This document shows positions 8,890 to 12,235 of a stretch of DNA of 12,235 bases, one piece after another. Each line of letters starts with the position of its first letter. Position 1 is the stretch's first letter. The notes beneath the pieces were generated by a model that was not told where the DNA came from, made no database searches, and saw only the letters and a program-made list of their open reading frames with translations. The DNA lies in the NCBI RefSeq assembly GCF_000499385.1, contig NW_013651879.1, positions 1 to 12,235 on the forward strand. The letters run 5' to 3'. Origin of the DNA: Eimeria necatrix (taxonomy: Eukaryota > Apicomplexa > Conoidasida > Eucoccidiorida > Eimeriidae). Position numbers and translations under genes: made by a program.

Positions 8890-9345
8890 TGAAAAATCCT
8901 GATACGTTTGCAGAGGAATGACGACAGTATGTTTGCAAGCGAAAGCAAATGCGCGGTGCGGTTTTTTCATTCGTCTGACCAGCATCGCCAGTTGCTTTTC
9001 TGTTCAATACGTTCATCGCCGCGTGCACCAAAAAGCACTTCTCGACGCGCTGGCTGCAGAAGTGAGCACAGCATTTACTGGAAGTCTCATGCAATTTCGA
9101 TCAAGTTGACCCGTACGTTACATCGGTGGGGGGCATATCATTGCCTGCAGGCTGTGCGCGACCAGATGATGGCCTTGTGGCCATTTGCAGGAATATTTCC
9201 AGACGCATTTGTTGGTTATGTTGAAGCAGGAGTGTATGTAATTGCAAAACAGGCTGTGAGTGGCCACATGGTAGCCTTGTAGCGTGATGTGGGCATTGTA
9301 AGCATGTGTCATGTGAAGCACGTTGTGCGTGTGGCTTGTAGTGTG
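8889..9345 (+). repeat. Family B repeat, decayed copy 3
   Basis: Homology to B copies 1 and 2 is patchy but in order. GACGACAGTATGTTTGCAAG (from 8919) matches the GCGACAGCGTGTTCAGTAG region. TTTCATTCGTCTGACC matches TTTATCCATCTGTCTGACTGG. CAGGCTGTGCGCGACCAGAT (9148) matches the B motif, and CACGTTGTGCGTGTGGC near 9320 matches CACGTTGTACGCATTGCATGTGGC of copy 1. Its left landmark is 1475 bp after that of copy 2, nearly equal to the 1471-bp spacing of copies 1 and 2. Most of the middle is too diverged to align by eye. Confidence 0.65.
8908..9282 (+). other. B copy 3 open frame, 124 codons, no ATG at start
   Basis: This frame is open from a TTG at 8908 to the TAG at 9280-9282; the first in-frame ATG is at 8929. 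It contains the residues aligned to the conserved frame of B copies 1 and 2 near its start. It then has two in-frame renderings of the B motif, QAVRDQMMAL (from 9148) and QAVSGHMVAL (from 9250), the second followed at once by the stop. They are 102 bp apart, exactly 34 codons. The protein is unrecognised. The length is within chance expectation, so I do not call a gene. Confidence 0.25.
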
Positions 9346-9690
9346 TGCCCTGTTATCCTCCTCAGTGCTTTAAATGATATGAACGCTAGCAACTGCCAAA
9401 AAGACACCACACATGCTTTGTAGGAATGTAGGTAAATCACTAGTAGTTGTTGCTGGGGAATGCGCGTCTCGTGTGCGCCGATGCTTGTGTGTGAAGGCAA
9501 GTGCAATAAGTGTCTCTTTGGTGGAAAAGATCCCCTGTTAAAGAAACTCCTGCAAGCATTTCCAGGTGCAAGAGGCTGCTTTTATTCTTGGGCGCTCTCC
9601 GTGCTCTGTTAATTTTGGTTGGCGTTAACCCTTGAAAAAGCTCCTGCTTCCTCTGTGGTGAACAGGTGGTGTGTATCTTGTGGTCATCGT
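9345..9690. other. Unique stretch, no gene seen
   Basis: Minus-strand frames of 65 and 91 codons overlap here (9309-9506 and 9440-9715). They are unrecognised and of chance length. I see no repeat before the 51-bp duplication at 9694. Confidence 0.45.
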
Positions 9691-9693
9691 CTA

Positions 9694-9798
9694 TCAGCTG
9701 CTCAAAATTTGGCACTTAGCCTGCACCTGTTTAAGAGCTTAGCATTAGCTTCTCGAAATTTGGCACTTAGCCTGCACCTGTTTAAAAGCTAAGCATTA
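9694..9798 (+). repeat. 51-bp tandem duplication, two copies
   Basis: AAATTTGGCACTTAGCCTGC and the following CACCTGTTTAA recur 51 bp apart (9705 and 9756). The two units differ at only a few bases (CTCA/CTCG, AAGAGCTTAGC/AAAAGCTAAGC). The second unit breaks off at AGCATTATC. It is a simple local duplication, younger than the A, B and C families judging by identity. Confidence 0.93.
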
Positions 9799-9954
9799 TC
9801 ATGATTTCCGGTTTAAGCGCATTCACAGCAAATGCGCATATCATTTTTTTCGCATTAAAGCATACACCCTAGGCGTACCACTAGCAGTGGTCACTATTTA
9901 AAGCTGTTGAAGTGCTGGCCGCTTGAATTTCTCGACGAATTTCTTTCGAACTGA

Positions 9955-10020
9955 ACATGCATAGCAAATACTGGAAGCACTCGCTATGAACAGACTGTGC
10001 GTGGACACTTGCTGGCAATT
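9955..10020 (+). repeat. Short degenerate B fragment
   Basis: AGCAAATACTGGAAGCACTC followed by CAGACTGTGCGTGGACAC (from 9991) matches, in order, the ACTGG...CAGGCTGTGCGTGACCAC of B copy 2 (7697-7714) and AGCATTTACTGGAAGTCTC of B copy 3 near 9069. It is too short to date, and it is in the same orientation as all other B pieces. Confidence 0.5.
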
Positions 10021-10079
10021 CGCTTTCATTGTCGATGTCGTTTATTCTGTCGCTGGACAACCAGACCTACACCAACATG

Positions 10080-10223
10080 TCCTGCATGATTCGCAAATAT
10101 GGTGCACACGCGTTATTCGCTAAACGGCAGTAACCTGCAAGACTTCACAGACATTGGCTGGTATGTCGAGACGTGCTTTTGTGACTGTTGTCCTGAAGCA
10201 ACTCACGTATGCTGTTTTTTTTA
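10080..10223 (+). repeat. Family C, faint leading partial copy
   Basis: The best part is 10172-10223, from CGTGCTTT through CTCACG to the T-run and AGCAG. It lines up with 10935-10987 at an offset of 763-764 bp, the same offset as the body of copy 1. CTGCATGATTCGC at about 10082 resembles CTGCATGATTTACGC of copy 3. Identity is low, so this is an older or more degraded unit of the array. Confidence 0.55.
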
Positions 10224-10987
10224 GCAGAAAATGAGAGTCCACAAGGGCGTTGAAGAGACTGTCAAAAATCATGTATGCCAATGCTCCTTTCTGGGCTGTG
10301 ACAGTCCTTCGGTAGTGACGGGTTTGTGTGGTTTAAAAGACTGCACCCTGGTCGACAGCGTGCAGCTAACGCAGTGATGTAAAGGTAAGCAAGCGCAGTT
10401 TGGCGATGGCCTCATTGGCCGCTGTGAGCTTTTAGAAAGCAGCGCACGTTTCACTGCAGCATGGCTGGAAATTCCCGTCATTCTGTCCTTTCAGCCGAAG
10501 CGATGTATTGCGAAACGCGTGGGAATACGAAGCAGGTGCGTGCAAATGGTTTTCCAGGCGCTCGTACCTCTTCGTTTTGGGGTGAGATGGACTGCGTGTT
10601 GAAGCTAAAAAGCGTCGATACAGACGCACTGCGCACCATCCCAGCATATACGCGTCCACACCGCGAGCTGCTGGTACTCATGCTCCAGATCTGTCCAGCA
10701 CCCCAGGGCATGCACTGCGCTCGAGCCAAAAGCGTGAATTTCGATTGAACATGAGTGCCTGCCATGAGGTCTTCTTAGCAGCTGAGAAGTCCACATTGAA
10801 TATAATTGTTGCAATTGGAGAAACAGCTCGAGAAACACAGATGCTGCATTAATTACGCAGCATTCCACACATGTGCCATGTGCAAATTAACAGCGATGTA
10901 CACGGCTCCGCCTACCTTTGCTAATATATCAAACCGTGCTTTGATTGTTATTTTTTCCCGAGTCCCTCACGCTTGCCGTCTGTTTCA
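10224..10987 (+). repeat. Family C tandem repeat, copy 1 (764 bp)
   Basis: Units are delimited arbitrarily at the GCAG that follows a pyrimidine-rich tract (10224, 10988, 11517). Copy 1 is the full-length form. It carries the 3'-half segment from about 10602 to 10822 that copy 2 lacks and copy 3 retains. Over 57 codon-sized triplets of the region 10311-10481 it differs from copy 2 at 31 positions (about 82 % identity). No terminal repeats or reverse-transcriptase-like frames are visible. Confidence 0.93.
10269..10481 (-). other. C copy 1 shared minus-strand frame (70 codons)
   Basis: This minus-strand frame starts at the ATG at 10479-10481. The equivalent ATG opens frames in C copy 2 (11251) and copy 3 (11780), all three without internal stops for at least 60 codons. 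A shared core reads RALLSK...P.R.S.NCA.LPLH.CVS. Against copy 2 the substitutions fall 14, 6 and 11 times on codon positions 1, 2 and 3 over 57 codons, which is not significantly coding-like. The ATG overlaps the TGA of the frame before it (ATGA) in copies 1 and 2. No family is recognised; chance or a decayed gene are both possible. Confidence 0.25.
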
Positions 10988-11251
10988 GCAGAGAGTAAGA
11001 GTACACGAAGTTGCTAAATAGACTGCCAAAGACCATAAATGCCAATGCGCTTTTCTGGGCGGCGATTGTCGCCGCCGCAGGGTTGTGTCGGCTTTGTATG
11101 GCTTAAAAGACTGCTGCCTGGTCGGCTGCATGCAGCTGACGCAGTGATGCAGAGGTAGGCGGGCGCAGTTTGCCGATTGCCGCATTGGCCGCTCTGAGCC
11201 TTTAGAAAGCAACGCACGCTTCACGGAAGCGTTTCTGGAAATCCCTGTCAT
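10985..11251 (-). other. C copy 2 shared minus-strand frame (88 codons)
   Basis: This is the homologue of the frame at 10269-10481, from the same ATG, and the longest of the three because the stop at the end of copy 1's frame is replaced here. It runs across the unit boundary into the conserved pyrimidine tract. The end is therefore not homologous to the ends in the other copies, which weakens the case for a real protein. Confidence 0.25.
11058..11076 (+). other. GC-rich hairpin in C copy 2
   Basis: GGCGGCGA (11058-11065) and TCGCCGCC (11069-11076) form a perfect 8-bp stem with a TTG loop. The same columns in copy 3 form an almost identical stem with a CGG loop. Copy 1 has only a weaker, slightly displaced stem (10293-10298 with 10302-10307, one G-T pair). 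No U-tract or gene end goes with it. Confidence 0.6.
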
Positions 11252-11370
11252 TCCATTTTCTTAGCCAGCGCGATGTATTGCGAAATGCGTGGGAATGGTT
11301 TTCCAGGCGCTCGCACCTCTTGGTTTTGCGGTGAGATGGACTGCGTGTTGGACAGCTCGAAAAACGCAGT

Positions 11371-11391
11371 TGCTGCGTGATTTACGCAGCA
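11371..11391 (+). other. Second C-family hairpin (copy 2)
   Basis: TGCTGCGT (11371-11378) and ACGCAGCA (11384-11391) form a perfect 8-bp stem with a 5-base loop. The same arms can instead pair 11364-11369 with 11373-11378, an alternative fold. Copy 1 keeps a 6-bp stem (10842-10847 with 10857-10862), and copy 3 keeps the same stem with a G-T pair (12148-12153 with 12163-12168). Confidence 0.55.
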
Positions 11392-11534
11392 TTCCACAGT
11401 TGTGCCATGTGCAAATTAACAGCGATGTACACGGCTCCGCGTGCCTTTGCTGATATATCAAGCCGTGCTTTGATTGTTATTTTTTCCCGAGTCCCTCACG
11501 CTTGCCGTTTGTTTCAGCAGAGAGTGAGAATGCA

Positions 11535-11780
11535 TTAAGGGGCTGAAGAGACTGTCAAAAACCATGCATGCGAATACGATTTTCTCGGCGGCGACGGTCG
11601 CCGTCGCAGGGTTGTGACGGGTTCGTGCGGTCTACGAGGCAGCAGGCTGGTCGACTGCGTCCAGCTGACGCAGCGATGCAGAGGTAGTCGAGCGCAGTTT
11701 GCCGATGGCCGCACTGGCCACTGTGAGCTTTTAGAAAGTAGCGCACGGTTCATTGCAGCGTTGCTATTAATCCACGTCAT
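11535..11780 (-). other. C copy 3 shared minus-strand frame (81 codons)
   Basis: This third copy of the frame begins at the same ATG (11778-11780) and keeps the core RALLSKSSQ...NCARLPLH.CVSW. The frame that precedes it on the minus strand, open in copies 1 and 2 (NTQSISPQN.EVRAPGKPF), carries two in-frame TGA codons here, so any upstream coding is broken in this copy. Confidence 0.25.
11587..11605 (+). other. GC-rich hairpin in C copy 3
   Basis: GGCGGCGA (11587-11594) pairs with TCGCCGTC (11598-11605) with one G-T wobble and a CGG loop. It occupies exactly the alignment columns of the hairpin at 11058-11076. The loop has changed at two of its three bases, while the arms differ from copy 2 at only one base. 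Confidence 0.6.
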
Positions 11781-12235
11781 TCTGTTGTTTTGTCACGAAG
11801 TGATATATTGCGGAACACGTGGGAATACGAAGCAGATGCGTGCAAGTTGATTTGTCAGGCGCTCTCATGCCTCTTCGTTTTGTGGTGAGACGGATTGCGT
11901 GTTGGAACTGGAAGGCATCAATACAGGCGCATTGCGGCACCCTTCCAGCATGTACGCGTTCAAACCACGAGCTTGCTGTTGGTCCTCACGCTGCAGGTGT
12001 GTCCAGCAGCTCATGCCATGCTTTGCACTCGCCCAGAATGAATTGCCATTGAAGATGAGTGCCTGCGACGAGGTCTTCTTGGTAGCTGACACCTTCACGT
12101 TGGATATAATATTGTTGCAATTGGAGGAACAGATCGAGAAACGGAGGTGCTGCATGATTTACGCGGCATTCCACACATGTGCCATGTTCAATTTAACAGT
12201 GATATACACGGCTCCGCCTACGTTTGCTTATCTAT

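Larger units (their letters stand above)
10988..11516 (+). repeat. Family C tandem repeat, copy 2 (529 bp, internally deleted)
   Basis: Compared with copy 1, this unit lacks 21 bp equivalent to 10527-10547 and about 220 bp equivalent to 10602-10822. Both breakpoints have short matching sequence (AAT for the first; TTGGA is shared by the flanks of the second in copies 1 and 3), which suggests simple deletion. Its last part is almost identical to the end of copy 1 (6 differences in 129 gap-free bases, 10872-11000 against 11401-11529). Confidence 0.93.
11517..12235 (+). repeat. Family C tandem repeat, copy 3 (cut by window end)
   Basis: This copy retains the segment deleted from copy 2 and aligns with copy 1 to the last base of the window (GGCTCCGCCTACGTTTGCT against GGCTCCGCCTACCTTTGCT). 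The array probably continues beyond the window. In the last 58 bases it differs from copy 1 at about 7 positions, whereas copies 1 and 2 are much closer to each other there. Confidence 0.92.

Noticed and set aside
10941..10990. Pyrimidine tract and TTTCAG at the C unit joints, like a splice acceptor
   Set aside because: No downstream plus-strand exon is supported, and the match can be explained by the recent copying of this tract.

Overview
This 12.2 kb window looks like non-coding, repeat-rich nuclear DNA of a eukaryote. No recognisable protein family, tRNA, rRNA, CRISPR array or intact transposon could be read in it. The longest open frames are about 120-157 codons, which is roughly what chance gives over six frames of this length. 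A prokaryote is very unlikely at this coding density. CpG dinucleotides are common throughout, which argues against a vertebrate. Spot counts on four 60-base lines give 40-58 % G+C. I could not place the lineage; a protist or invertebrate is plausible, but that is a guess.

Layout. (1) Bases 1-1580 hold two diverged direct copies (family A) about 1107 bp apart, with a separate exact 45-bp duplication between them. The + strand is rich in G and T here and as far as about 2 kb. (2) Bases 1580-5940 are mostly unique, with two inverted repeats near 2.1 and 2.8 kb. (3) Bases 5930-9350 hold three copies of family B with start-to-start spacings of 1471 and 1475 bp, the third much decayed, plus short B-like fragments and a dispersed 20-23 bp motif always on the + strand. 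(4) A 51-bp tandem duplication lies at 9694-9798. (5) From about 10.1 kb to the window end runs a direct tandem array (family C): a faint leading copy, a 764-bp copy, a 529-bp copy with internal deletions, and a third copy cut off by the window end.

The window is therefore three unrelated, separately ageing local tandem-duplication families side by side. Some open frames are shared between copies. In an A block the substitutions cluster at one codon position of a minus-strand frame (18:5:6). In a B block they cluster at third positions of a plus-strand frame (6:1:9), with mostly conservative amino-acid changes. These hints of former coding are the most interesting signals, but copies carry in-frame stops or frameshifts and no gene is called with confidence. 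I found no defined biological system with genes working together.
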